From contig DLGQ01000026.1 in assembly GCA_002482775.1 (NCBI GenBank), positions 1-27,442 of the forward strand: DNA of 27,442 nt. The letters are read 5' to 3'. The notes below the pieces were generated by a model that was not told the origin of the DNA, did not search any database, and saw only the letters and a program-made list of their open reading frames with translations. A program made the position numbers and the translations under genes. Origin of the DNA: Flavobacteriales bacterium UBA7690 (GTDB lineage Bacteria > Bacteroidota > Bacteroidia > Flavobacteriales_F > PHOS-HE28). This document shows, piece after piece, positions 1 through 9,200 of this stretch; the stretch's first letter is position 1, and every line of letters begins with the position of its first letter.

Positions 1-990
1 AGCGGTTACGAGTTCTGGTTCTTCGACCCCAACGGCACCTACAGCTTCCGCCGCTTCCGCAACCACGCCACCAGCGATGGTACCGGTACGGGCGCTACAC
101 GTGCTTGCCACTTCCGCATCAATGGCTGGACCAACACGGTGAGCACACCGCACATCCCCGCCAACGTACTGATGAACGTGCGCATCCGCGCTCGTGTGGC
201 CGGTGCTCCTGAGCCCTTCGGTCCTGCATGCCTGTTCAAGATCGATGCGGCACGTGCTGCTTGCCCGCTTACCAAGCTGCAAGACAACGCGGCCGATGCC
301 GACTTCAGCTGCGGAGTTAGTAAGACCTTCGGTGGAGCCAACAGCGCCAGCAACAAGCTGGTGGCCGCGGCACCGCAGTTCACCCCAACGGTGGCCAGCA
401 CCAGCGTACGTTACCAGTTCCGTTTCCGCATCCCGGGTGAATACCCAGCGGCCGGTAGCTGCATCGTTCGCCCAGCGCAGACCAGCCCGACCATCTACCT
501 CAACTGGACCAGCGGAGACAAGCTCAAGTGCAACACCCAGTACCAAGTGGATGTACGCGTGAGCAAGGACGGTGGCGCCACCTGGTGCATTGCCGGTGCA
601 GAACCCACATGCAGCGCCACCCCGACGGTTTGGGGCAAGGTGTGCAACGTGAACATCTCCACCAGCACCTTCTGCCCAGGCCCTGCCCAAGGCGGAGGCA
701 ACAACTTCGCTGCTGAAGGGAACAACAGTGAGTTCACCATGTACCCCAACCCGAACCGTGGCGACCAGCTCTTCCTGAGCTTGGCCAAGGTGGCTGACGG
801 CGTACAGACCGTGAGCGTGGACCTGTTCGACATGACCGGCAAGCGCGCAATGGCACGTACCATCGCGGTGCAGGACGGCTTCTTGAACACCGCGCTCGAC
901 CTGAACGGGGACCTCGCCGGTGGCGTGTACCTGGTCAACATCACCGCGGGTGACAAGACCTACACGCAACGACTGGTGATCCAGCCGTAA
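1..990 (+). CDS. Secreted repeat protein with C-terminal T9SS type A sorting domain (5' end missing)
   Basis: The reading frame is open from base 1, so the true start lies upstream; the stop is TAA at 988-990 and 329 residues are visible. The last ~80 residues are a typical type IX secretion sorting domain: MYPNPNRGDQLFLSL, then VDLFDMTGKRAM, then GGVYLVNITAGDKTYTQRLVI. Such proteins are exported by Sec, cross the outer membrane by T9SS and are anchored or released at the surface. The upstream part holds two related segments, each with an aromatic strand (YEFWFF; YQFRFRI), a Trp-Thr turn (GWTNT; LNWTSG), a strand (NVRIRARV; YQVDVRVSKDGG) and an ending with F/W-G-x-x-C (FGPACLFKI; WGKVCNVNI). 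Several Cys could form disulfides. The ligand or activity cannot be read from this fragment; a surface adhesin or structural role is a guess. A strong terminator follows 20 nt after the stop. Confidence 0.88.
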   Translation, partial: SGYEFWFFDPNGTYSFRRFRNHATSDGTGTGATRACHFRINGWTNTVSTPHIPANVLMNVRIRARVAGAPEPFGPACLFKIDAARAACPLTKLQDNAADADFSCGVSKTFGGANSASNKLVAAAPQFTPTVASTSVRYQFRFRIPGEYPAAGSCIVRPAQTSPTIYLNWTSGDKLKCNTQYQVDVRVSKDGGATWCIAGAEPTCSATPTVWGKVCNVNISTSTFCPGPAQGGGNNFAAEGNNSEFTMYPNPNRGDQLFLSLAKVADGVQTVSVDLFDMTGKRAMARTIAVQDGFLNTALDLNGDLAGGVYLVNITAGDKTYTQRLVIQP

Positions 991-1010
991 GGCGAATAGT
1001 ACCGAACGAA

Positions 1011-1041
1011 AGAAGGGCCGCCCGTTCGGGCGGCCCTTCTT
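1011..1041 (+). terminator. Strong intrinsic terminator, possibly bidirectional
   Basis: A perfect 13-bp GC-rich stem (1011-1023 paired with 1028-1040, loop GTTC) is followed by a short T-rich run (TTCTTATTCTC). It sits 20 nt after the stop of the T9SS protein. The complement strand also shows a T-rich run after the stem, so it may also stop the convergent dehydrogenase transcript. Confidence 0.85.
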
Positions 1042-1071
1042 ATTCTCTCCTGATACTTGACCCTTTCATGC

Positions 1072-1142
1072 TCCAACACCAGGGGTTGATGGAGTGATAT
1101 CACCCGAAGGTGTCTCGTGTTGGAAAGACCCCTGTTTCCAAC
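1072..1142. other. Inverted repeats forming mutually exclusive hairpins between convergent genes
   Basis: TCCAACAC (1072-1079) is complementary to GTGTTGGA (1117-1124). GTTGGAAA (1119-1126) is complementary to TTTCCAAC (1135-1142). The two stems share bases 1119-1124, so only one can form at a time. A palindrome GTGATATCAC sits at 1094-1103. The segment is the 3' untranslated region of the minus-strand dehydrogenase. No long T-run follows, so I do not call it a plain terminator. Confidence 0.45.
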
Positions 1143-1161
1143 TAGTAGAGGACAAGGATGC

Positions 1162-2787
1162 TCAATGTTGCACTTGCATCATCCGCTGGTCGATGGTGAT
1201 ACCCGAAGCCGTTGCCAAGCGGGCGATGTAATTCGCATTCGCCAGGCCAGCCACACTGAACGAGTAGGAGGACACACCGCGAACCTGGTAGGTCGCCACC
1301 ACGCGGCCGCTGAGATCGTTGATGTGCAGTACATCGGCGGCAGGTGGGATCGAAGAAAGCACCACCATATCTCGCGCTGGCACAGGAAGTAGCGTGAACG
1401 AGCGATCCCCATGCATGGTGATACCCGTACCGATCACATCGACAGGTGCGCTTTCCAACGAACAGTTGTTCTCGAAACCGCCCACCACATGGTACGCTCC
1501 ATCTTCCGCGGGGATGATGGATTGTGTGTTCGCATCTGGAATAAGTTCATCATTCACGTACCAAGCGTAGGTGTCAGCAGGGGTACTGGTCAACATGCCA
1601 TCCGCCTGTGTTACCACCGGGGCATCCATGGGACAGGCATCCACGATACGCTTGACGGTACCGTTGTTCACATTGGAAACGAAGAGCTCCAATGCGCTGT
1701 TCTCCGCGATGCACGAGGTTCCAGCCCCACCATTGCTGCTCAACACTTGAGTGCGGGTGAACCCCCCATCCCCATCTGGAACAAGAGAGAAATAAGGGGT
1801 TGGGCAATAGTCCGTATAGAGGTAGTGGCCGTACAGGTGCGGGAATTCGGTGCCCCGGTAAACGCGTCCACCGATCACCGAACACCAGCCCGCACTATGC
1901 GCATTCACGCTCACCGGTTCCACGAACGCCGAGGCAGGTGGGCAGTCTTCGGTATTCGCCGTTGGGGTTTCCACCAAGCCTTCGCGGCAACGCCAGCCGA
2001 AATTCGGGCCGCTGTTGTCACCGGCCGGCCAGAAGTCCACCTCCTCCCAAGCGTTCTGGCCCACATCACCGATCCACAAGTCACCGGTCAACGCATCAAA
2101 GCCCCAACGCCACGGGTTGCGCAGCCCACTCGCCCAGATCTCTGGCAGGGTGTCATTACCAACGTTGGCCCACGGGTTGGTCGGGGGTATCTCGTAGGGT
2201 TCGGCACCATGTACATCGATGCGGATCATATCGCCCAAAGCCGAATTGGTCAGCGTTTGTGCATTGTTCCAAGGGTCATCGCCACTACCACCATCGCCAA
2301 AGCCCACGTATAGGTATCCATCCGGTCCGAAGTCCAGATCCCCACCGTTGTGGTTACTGGCTGGTTGCGGGACGGTGTAGATCACTTCTTCACTAGCGGG
2401 ATCGGCCACGTTGGGGTCTTCGGTTAAACGGTAGCGCGCAACCACGCTCGCGCCGTTCCCTGTGCCGTTGGTGTAGTAAACGTAGAACTCGCCGTTCGTG
2501 GCGTATTCCGGATCGAACGCCAATCCTAACAAGCCTTGCTCACCACCGTTGTCGTTCACGAGTGTGGTGATGTTCAAGAACGGTGTGGGAGAAACGGTGC
2601 CATCCGGTCCCACGATCTTGATCACCCCGGCACGTTCCACCACGAAAAGGCGATCGTCACCGCAATGCGCGATGTCCACAGGGCTGGAAAACCCGGTGGC
2701 GAAATTCTGGAGTTGGATCCGAACAGGGTTCTGCGCGGAAAGCAGGGCGCATGACAGCGCGGAAAGCAGGGAGAATTCTCTGATCAT
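1162..2787 (-). CDS. PQQ-dependent sugar (glucose/sorbosone-type) dehydrogenase with T9SS sorting domain
   Basis: This 541-residue secreted protein starts with a short signal peptide (MIREFSLLSALSCALLSAQ). Residues ~22-390 form a GSDH-type six-bladed beta-propeller, with the blocks GEQGLLGLAFDPEY, NHNGGDLDFGPDGYLYVG, FGDGG and GLRNPWRWGFD. His146 in the NHNGG block matches the catalytic base region of soluble PQQ glucose dehydrogenase, and the GLRNP Arg matches its cofactor-binding Arg. By family it would oxidise an aldose or related sugar using PQQ, but many members have unknown substrates. Residues ~390-460 look like an Ig-like linker (YAWYVNDELIP). The C-terminus (SFTLLPVPARDMVVLSS to ITIDQRMMQVQH) is a T9SS type A sorting domain. 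The gene is single, divergent from prfC, and has a TAGTTTTG box 17 nt upstream of its ATG. The fold is secure; the substrate is not. Confidence 0.9.
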   Translation of the reverse strand: MIREFSLLSALSCALLSAQNPVRIQLQNFATGFSSPVDIAHCGDDRLFVVERAGVIKIVGPDGTVSPTPFLNITTLVNDNGGEQGLLGLAFDPEYATNGEFYVYYTNGTGNGASVVARYRLTEDPNVADPASEEVIYTVPQPASNHNGGDLDFGPDGYLYVGFGDGGSGDDPWNNAQTLTNSALGDMIRIDVHGAEPYEIPPTNPWANVGNDTLPEIWASGLRNPWRWGFDALTGDLWIGDVGQNAWEEVDFWPAGDNSGPNFGWRCREGLVETPTANTEDCPPASAFVEPVSVNAHSAGWCSVIGGRVYRGTEFPHLYGHYLYTDYCPTPYFSLVPDGDGGFTRTQVLSSNGGAGTSCIAENSALELFVSNVNNGTVKRIVDACPMDAPVVTQADGMLTSTPADTYAWYVNDELIPDANTQSIIPAEDGAYHVVGGFENNCSLESAPVDVIGTGITMHGDRSFTLLPVPARDMVVLSSIPPAADVLHINDLSGRVVATYQVRGVSSYSFSVAGLANANYIARLATASGITIDQRMMQVQH

Positions 2788-2804
2788 CGAGTGCAGGTTT
2801 GTGC

Positions 2805-2812
2805 CAAAACTA
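2805..2812 (-). promoter_or_regulatory. Bacteroidota -7 promoter box for the sugar dehydrogenase gene
   Basis: On the minus strand the sequence reads TAGTTTTG, an exact match to TAnnTTTG, 17 nt before the ATG at 2787. This implies a leader of only about 10-14 nt. No convincing TTTG -33 box was found at the usual spacing. Confidence 0.55.
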
Positions 2813-2854
2813 GACGAGACAAGTATCCCGATCGGTGCCTTTCGACCAAGGGGC

Positions 2855-2862
2855 TACTTTTG
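2855..2862 (+). promoter_or_regulatory. Bacteroidota -7 promoter box for prfC
   Basis: TACTTTTG matches TAnnTTTG exactly and lies 45 nt before the prfC ATG. The -33 region is not clear. The divergent dehydrogenase has its own box only about 45 nt away, so the two promoters are nearly back to back. Confidence 0.55.
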
Positions 2863-2907
2863 CCGCCCCATTCGGTTACGCTTACCCGTGTAGCCGTTGC
2901 AGGTACC

Positions 2908-4503
2908 ATGGCCCTTCAAGACGAGATCGAACACCGGCGCACCTTCGCCATCATCAGCCACCCCGATGCCGGGAAAACCACCCTCACGGAGAAATTCCTG
3001 CTGTACGGTGGTGCCATCCAAACGGCGGGCGCGGTGAAAAGCAACAAGATCCGCCGCGGCGCCACCAGCGATTTCATGGAGATCGAGCGCCAACGTGGCA
3101 TCTCGGTGAGCACCTCGGTGATGACCTTCGAATACGGCGGAAAGCTCATCAACCTGCTGGACACACCCGGCCACAGGGATTTCGCCGAAGACACCTACCG
3201 GACGTTGACCGCAGTGGACAGCGTTGTACTCGTTATCGACTGTGTGAAAGGTGTGGAAGCACAGACCGAGCGGCTGATGGAAGTGTGCCGGATGCGTAAT
3301 ACCCCGGTGATCGTCTTCATCAACAAGCTGGATCTGGAAGGACAGGATCCCTTCGAACTGCTGGATGAACTCGAGGAGAAACTCTCCATCAAAGTGCGGC
3401 CCATGAGCTGGCCGGTCGGTATCGGAGCCACCTTCCAAGGCGTGTACGACCTCTATAGCCGTAGCCTGCGCCTGTTCGACCCCGGAAAGACCAAGGTGGA
3501 ACTCAGCAGTGAAAGCATCGAAGACCTTGCTGACAAGCGGCTGGATGATGGCATCGGCCCGGATGCTGCGGATCAGCTTCGTGCGGATATCGATCTGATC
3601 GAAGGTGTGTACGACCCCCTGAACGTAGAAGCCTATCGGGCAGGCCGCATTGCACCGGTGTTCTTCGGTAGCGCCTTCAACAACTTCGGCGTGAAGGAAG
3701 TGTTGAACGCCTTCGTGGATATCGCACCACCCCCTGGCCCACGCCCAACGGACCAAGGTGATATCGCCCCGGACGACCCGAAATTCAGCGGCTTCGTCTT
3801 CAAGATCCACGCGAACCTGGACCCCAACCATCGGGATCGTATCGCCTTCCTGCGCATCTGTTCGGGCCGCTTCCAGCGCAATACCTACTACCACCACGTG
3901 CGGTTGGACAAGGAAATGCGCTTCTCCACGCCCACGAACTTTCTGGCCGCCCAGAAGACGATCGTAGAAGAAGCATGGCCAGGTGATGTGATAGGCCTGT
4001 TCGACACCGGCAACTTCAAGATCGGCGATACGCTGACCGATGGTGCTGAATTCAACTTCCGTGGCATTCCCGCCTTCTCGCCCGAAATGTTCCGCGAGCT
4101 GGTGAACATGGACCCCATGAAAACGAAGCAGTTGGATAAAGGGATCCGACAACTGACCGATGAAGGGGTGGCGCAGCTCTTCACCCAACAACCCGGCAAT
4201 AAGAAGGTAGTGGGCTGCGTGGGCGAACTACAGTTCGAAGTGATCAGCTATCGGCTGGAACATGAATACGGTGCCAGGTGCGCCTTCCAGCAGATCGCGG
4301 CGCACAAGGCCTGTTGGTTGACCTCCACGGACGAAGCGGTATTGGACCAGTTCATACGCGTAAAAGCCCAGCAGATCGTGCAGGACAAGGACGGGAACCC
4401 CGTTTTCATGGCCCCCAGCGCTTACATGCTTGATCTGGAACGCAGGAACAATCCGGAGATCACCTTCCACACCACCAGCGAATTCAAGACCGCAGAAGTG
4501 TGA
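2908..4503 (+). CDS. prfC: Peptide chain release factor 3 (translational GTPase)
   Basis: This 531-residue protein is close to the usual RF3 length (about 529 in E. coli). RF3 is a cytoplasmic GTPase that removes RF1/RF2 from the ribosome after peptide release. The G domain is intact: P-loop SHPDAGKTTL at residues 17-26, switch I RQRGISVSTSV, G3 DTPGHRDF with the catalytic His present, and G4 NKLD. Domain II and the RF3 C-terminal region follow (QQPGNKKVVGCVGELQFEVI). I chose the ATG at 2908 because MALQDEIEHRRTFAIISHPDAG is the normal RF3 N-terminus; the in-frame codons further upstream run over the promoter and do not look like the family. The intact catalytic motifs contrast with those of the EF-G paralogue at 12478-14607. 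Identification is very secure. Confidence 0.97.
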   Translation: MALQDEIEHRRTFAIISHPDAGKTTLTEKFLLYGGAIQTAGAVKSNKIRRGATSDFMEIERQRGISVSTSVMTFEYGGKLINLLDTPGHRDFAEDTYRTLTAVDSVVLVIDCVKGVEAQTERLMEVCRMRNTPVIVFINKLDLEGQDPFELLDELEEKLSIKVRPMSWPVGIGATFQGVYDLYSRSLRLFDPGKTKVELSSESIEDLADKRLDDGIGPDAADQLRADIDLIEGVYDPLNVEAYRAGRIAPVFFGSAFNNFGVKEVLNAFVDIAPPPGPRPTDQGDIAPDDPKFSGFVFKIHANLDPNHRDRIAFLRICSGRFQRNTYYHHVRLDKEMRFSTPTNFLAAQKTIVEEAWPGDVIGLFDTGNFKIGDTLTDGAEFNFRGIPAFSPEMFRELVNMDPMKTKQLDKGIRQLTDEGVAQLFTQQPGNKKVVGCVGELQFEVISYRLEHEYGARCAFQQIAAHKACWLTSTDEAVLDQFIRVKAQQIVQDKDGNPVFMAPSAYMLDLERRNNPEITFHTTSEFKTAEV

Positions 4504-4514
4504 TCAACAGCCGC

Positions 4515-4537
4515 TGCCTTTGGTAATTGGAAGGGCA
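4515..4537 (+). terminator. Weak hairpin after prfC
   Basis: A 7-bp stem (4515-4521 with 4531-4537, one G-U pair) lies 12 nt after the prfC stop and is followed by only a short TTAA stretch. It could act as a weak terminator. Confidence 0.3.
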
Positions 4538-4626
4538 TTAACGGAACATTAACAGCCTGCTCGTCCAACCCAAGCTTAGAAGCGCACGTCCGTAGTTGGA
4601 ACGGGATCTGCCTATGCGCTCCACGT

Positions 4627-4634
4627 TATTTTTG
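4627..4634 (+). promoter_or_regulatory. -7 promoter box immediately upstream of the TlpA-like gene
   Basis: TATTTTTG matches TAnnTTTG, with only 5 nt between its last G and the ATG at 4640. In this phylum transcription usually begins a few nucleotides after the box, so the message would be leaderless or nearly so. No Shine-Dalgarno sequence is present. A -33 TTTG at normal spacing was not found. Confidence 0.5.
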
Positions 4635-4639
4635 CCACC

Positions 4640-6148
4640 ATGCGTAACCAAGTCCTCGCTACCCTCCTGCTCAGTTCCCTAAGCCTCTCCGGCACCCATG
4701 CCCAAGATGGTCCCAAGCGCGAGATCGAAGTCACCATCAATGGATTGACCAAGGACACCGTGTACTTGGCCAACTATTACGGGAGTAAATTGTACTACAG
4801 CGACACTGCCGTTGCCGATGGCAAAGGGAAGGTGATCTTCAACAGCTCGCGCGGATACAAGGCCGGTGTGTATGCCGTGGTGGCGCCGGGGCCGAAGTAC
4901 TTCGAGGTGATCCTGAACGAGCCCGTGGTGAAGCTAGCTACGGACAGTACCGACCTGCTGGGCAAGTTGGTGGTGAAGTCTTCCATAGAGAACCAGGTGT
5001 TCTTGGATTACATCCGTTTCCTGAACGAGCAGAAAAAGGAAAGCGATCTGCTCCGTAGCCAGATGGATGCGGTGAAAGACCCCATCGCCAAAGGCACCTT
5101 CAAAGGCAACTTGGAGCAGATAGACAAAGCCGTAAAAGAGTATCAGAAAGCCTTGATCGCGAACAACCCGGGGCTATTGGCGGCCAGCTTGGTGAAGATC
5201 GGCATGGCCGTGGAGCTACCGGAGATCCGCAAGGCGGACGGTACGTTGGACAGTGCGGCCGCCTACTACCAGTTCCGTGATCATTTCTGGGACAATGTGG
5301 ACCTGAAGGATGAACGTATCGTACGCGTTCCGGTCTTCGCCAACAAGTTCGATGAGTACATCGGCAAGACGATACCCCAGTTGCCCGACACGATCAACAA
5401 GCTTGTGGACGAGTTGATCGCGCGCACCGATGGCAAGAACGATGTGTTCCGCTACATGGTGAACACCGTGACGCATAAATACGAGACCAGCGATATCATG
5501 GGCATGGATGCGGTTTTCGTACACATGGCCCTCACCTACTATTGCCCCGATGGCAACAAGCCCGGCCGGGCGGATTGGATACCCGAGGATAAATTGGAGA
5601 AGCTCTGCGAACGCGCGAGGAAACAAGCACCACTGGTGCTCGGGAACAAAGCCCCGTACCTGAGCCTGACCGATACCACCGAGGAGAAGTGGATCAATTT
5701 CTACGACCTTCCGCAGGAATACGTGGTCATCATATTCTGGGATCCGCACTGCGGCCATTGCAAGAAGGAACTTCCTGAAATGGTGAAGGTGTACCACGAG
5801 AAAATGAAGGCGGAAGGCATCGAGGTCTATTGTGTGGCGAAAGCCACGGATGATGCGTTGATGAAGGATTGGAAGGCCTTCATCCGTGAGAACGATATGG
5901 ACTGGGTGAACGTGGGCCTGACGAAGACCGTCTTCGAAGAAGCGAAGAAGGATGCCCGGAAATTCATCCCGAAGTTCACCACGATCGAAAGCCTGAACTA
6001 TGCCGATACGTACGATGTGTACGCGACACCGAAAGTCTTCGTGGTGGATGGCGAGCGTAAGTTCCGCGGGAAGCAGTTGAGCCCGGACCAGATCGTGGAC
6101 CTGGTGAAGCAGTTGAAGCTGATCAAAGAGCGGAAGACCAAGGGTTGA
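4640..6148 (+). CDS. Periplasmic TlpA-like thioredoxin-fold protein (DUF4369-like N-terminus)
   Basis: This 502-residue exported protein has an N-terminal signal peptide (LLLSSLSLSGTHAQ). Residues ~28-115 are a beta-rich DUF4369-like domain (EVTINGLTKDTVYLANYYG). A helical middle of ~120-335 resembles the DUF5106 type of these proteins. Residues ~340-495 are a thioredoxin fold of the TlpA/ResA class. The active site CGHC is at residues 371-374 (FWDPHCGHCKKELPEM), and the cis-Pro loop is probably YATPKVFVVDG. By family it is a thiol-disulfide oxidoreductase in the cell envelope; in Bacteroidota such proteins are common and their targets mostly unknown. It is monocistronic, with a promoter directly at the start codon and a hairpin terminator after the stop. 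The thioredoxin assignment is sure; redox partners and the role of the N-terminal domains are not. Confidence 0.9.
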   Translation: MRNQVLATLLLSSLSLSGTHAQDGPKREIEVTINGLTKDTVYLANYYGSKLYYSDTAVADGKGKVIFNSSRGYKAGVYAVVAPGPKYFEVILNEPVVKLATDSTDLLGKLVVKSSIENQVFLDYIRFLNEQKKESDLLRSQMDAVKDPIAKGTFKGNLEQIDKAVKEYQKALIANNPGLLAASLVKIGMAVELPEIRKADGTLDSAAAYYQFRDHFWDNVDLKDERIVRVPVFANKFDEYIGKTIPQLPDTINKLVDELIARTDGKNDVFRYMVNTVTHKYETSDIMGMDAVFVHMALTYYCPDGNKPGRADWIPEDKLEKLCERARKQAPLVLGNKAPYLSLTDTTEEKWINFYDLPQEYVVIIFWDPHCGHCKKELPEMVKVYHEKMKAEGIEVYCVAKATDDALMKDWKAFIRENDMDWVNVGLTKTVFEEAKKDARKFIPKFTTIESLNYADTYDVYATPKVFVVDGERKFRGKQLSPDQIVDLVKQLKLIKERKTKG

Positions 6149-6162
6149 TCAAGGCGTATCTC

Positions 6163-6190
6163 AGCCGGGGCATCTGCTCGACCGGCTTTT
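6163..6190 (+). terminator. Intrinsic terminator after the TlpA-like gene
   Basis: AGCCGG (6163-6168) pairs with CCGGCT (6182-6187) across a 13-nt loop and leads straight into TTTT (6187-6190), 14 nt after the stop. Confidence 0.5.
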
Positions 6191-6276
6191 GGCACTTAGG
6201 GCATGGACGCCCACTTCGTTGGATCGTGTGGCCCCACAGCTGAACAGGGACAACGCATTGATCGATCACCAAGGTC

Positions 6277-9200
6277 TTAGTCCTCGGTCTCTTTGCGCCA
6301 CATCCCCTCGGTTATGCTCTGTCCGTTCTTGAAATAGAACGTACCCCATTTGGCGATCACCTTGCTGTATTCATCGGCCCGACCACCGTTCACTACCACG
6401 CGGCGGATGATGACCTTGTTGCCTTCGGTATAACTCTCCTCGGTGACACCTTCCGGGTACTCCTCGGCCAACTTCGAGCGGCTATGATCGGCGGTGGCAC
6501 GCGGACGATCCGCAGGCATCTCGTTCAACTTCTGTTGCGCGGTACTGCGCGAACTGGCGCTGTTCTGTACATAGTTCTTCTCTCGTGCCTGTAGCGCACG
6601 TTTCTCTTCATCCACGACCAACTGCTGCCCGGCGGCCATGGCCTGTCCCCGTTTGGCCATATCTCCCAACTGATCGGCCGTTGCTACCACCTCTTCCCGC
6701 GCCTGGCCCGAGCGTTCACGCCCAGCTAGAGCGCGTTCATTCTCCGCATCGTCAAGGTTCTTTTTACTGACCTCCGATGCCACCGTTCGCTCGGTCTGCT
6801 TGCCGTGCCACGTGGAGGCCTTCTCATTCTCCGCCTCCACAAGACCCAGGTTATCCTCGTAGTTCGCGGAACGGGTCTCTCCTGCACGTTGGCGGCGTTC
6901 CGCCTCTGTGCGTTCCAAGGCCTGCTGGAGTGCCACCACCTCCCCGGCGCGATCCACGCGACGACGATCATTGCCTTCGTACAGCCGCGCTCCATCCTCC
7001 AGGTAGCGGTCCCGCTCTTCCACACCTGTGCCACGGCGTTCGGCGGCAGTGGTTGCATTGTCCGTCTCTTCCTGCTCCAAGGCCGAGCGCAACTTCTTGA
7101 TACGCTCGTATTTCTCGGCTTCTTCCCGCTCACGTGCTTGGCGCATGAAACCCACGGCTTCATCTTCCTGCCCGTTGGAAATGCTGGATTGGTTGGGACG
7201 TTCCGTATCTGGTGGCGGTGTGGCCCGTTGTGCCGCAGCCTCCGCCTCGGTCCGCAAGCGCTCTTGTTCGGCAAGCAACTTATCGATCTGGTCGATCTTG
7301 GACAGTGGGTAGGTCTCGGCGGGTTTCAGATCGCTTGCTTGAGCATATTTACCGCGGGCAGCTTGGTAATCCTTTTGGGCCATGGTCTCGTCGGCGCTGA
7401 CGATCAGGGAGCGGTATTGTTCTTCCAAGGCCTTGGCGCCTTCCCGAGCAAGTCTTTCGCGTTCCTCCACTGAGCGGCGTGCATCGGCATCCTCCTGTTC
7501 CTTCCGCAGGCGTTCGGCTTCTGCGCGTTCCCGATCAGCAAGCGCAGCCAGTCTGGCCGCTTCCGCATCCGCCGCTTCCTTGGCTTTGCGTTCTTCTTCC
7601 AGTCGGCGCTGTTCCGCAGCGTAGCGTTCAGCCTCGGACTGTTTGGAGGCACGCTCCGCGATCTTGGCATCGATGGCCGCGATACGATCCTTCGGGTACT
7701 GTTCTTCGGCCTTCACGCCCAAAGCACCCGTGTATTTCTCACGCGCCCTTTCCAGTTCATCCGCAGAAAAGGCAAGATCACCAGCAGCCACCAATTCGCG
7801 ATAACGTGCCTCCACCTCTTCGGCAGCCATACGCTTGCGACGTTCTTCCTCTTCTATCCGCGCCCGTTCCGCCGCAGCGGCATCGGCAGCCAACTTATCC
7901 TCCTCGGCTTTGCGCGCTTTCTCTGCAGCATCACGTTCGGCGGCAAGGCGTGCCTCTTCGGCTTGTTTCGCTGCATCACCCAGCAAGCGTTCGATCTCTG
8001 ACAACCGGTCCTTCGGATGTTGTTCTTCTGGCTTCACACCGGAAGCAGCACTGTAATCCGTGCGGGCCTGATCGTACTGTTTCGCGGTGAAGGCCTTGTC
8101 CGCAGCGGTGATCAAGTCGTTGAAGCGTTTGTCCCTCTCTTGTTGTTCACGCAACAAACGCTCCTCTTCAGCCTTGGCCTTGGCCGATGCATCCAACTGT
8201 TGCTCGATGGCAGCGATGCGTTCCTTCGGATGTGATTCCGTTGGCTTCAGCGAAAGCGCATCCTTGTAATCGTTGAGCGCTTCGGAGAGTTTCTTCGCAT
8301 CGTAGGACTTGTCCGCCGAGGCGATCAGCGACTTGTAGCGAGCTTCGAGTTCGGCGGCCTTCTTCTCCTCTTCTGCTTTACGTGCAGCTTCGGCCATCAA
8401 CGTTTCCACTTCCGCCAACCGATCCTTCGGATATTTCTCCGTGGGTTTCACGCCGGAAGCTTCGGTATACTTCCCTTTCGCAGCAGCATAGTCCTGCTTG
8501 TTGAAGGCTGCATCGGCAGCGTCAATGGCCGCTTGGTACTTCGCATCGATCTCGTCCTGCTTCTTTTTGGCTTCGGCCTCCGCTTTACGGGTGGCGATCA
8601 GGGCCAATTGATCCTTCGGGTACTTCTCTTGTGCCTTCAGGCCTGATGCCTCGTTGTATTTCGTGGTGGCTTGGTCCCATTCATCCTTCCCGAAGGCAGC
8701 ATCCGCAGCGGCGATCGCGGCTTGGTACTTCTCATCCAATTCCTTCTGCTTGGCCGCATCCGCAGCCGCTTTGTCGGCGGCGGCGCGTTTCGCGGTGATG
8801 GCAGCCAGCTGATCCTTGGGGTACTTCTCTGCAGGTTTCAGGCCACCAGCTTCGGTGTACTTCGCGGCGGCATCGTCCCATGCCTCCGTGGCGAACGCTG
8901 CATCGGCTGCGGTGATGGCTTCTTGGTACTTCTCGTTGAGTTCTTGCGCCTTCTTCTCATCATCGGCCTTCTTGGCGAGCTCTTCGCGCTTCTTGGCAAT
9001 GGTGGAAAGTTGATCCTTCGGGTACTTCTCTTCAGCTTTCAAGCCAATGGCCTCGGTGTACTTCGTTTCGGCGGCGTCATAGTCGGAGCTTTTGAACGCT
9101 GCATCCGCTGCGGTGATCGCGGCTTGGTATTTCTCCTGTAGTTCCTTCGCCAACCGCTCCTCTTCGGCTTTCCTCGCCGCTTCATCGCGCTTCAGGAGTA

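Noticed and set aside
2854..4191. Long minus-strand open frame opposite prfC
   Set aside because: It mirrors the RF3 gene, has no recognisable domains and is His/Val/Gln-rich, as expected for an antisense shadow of a GC-rich gene.
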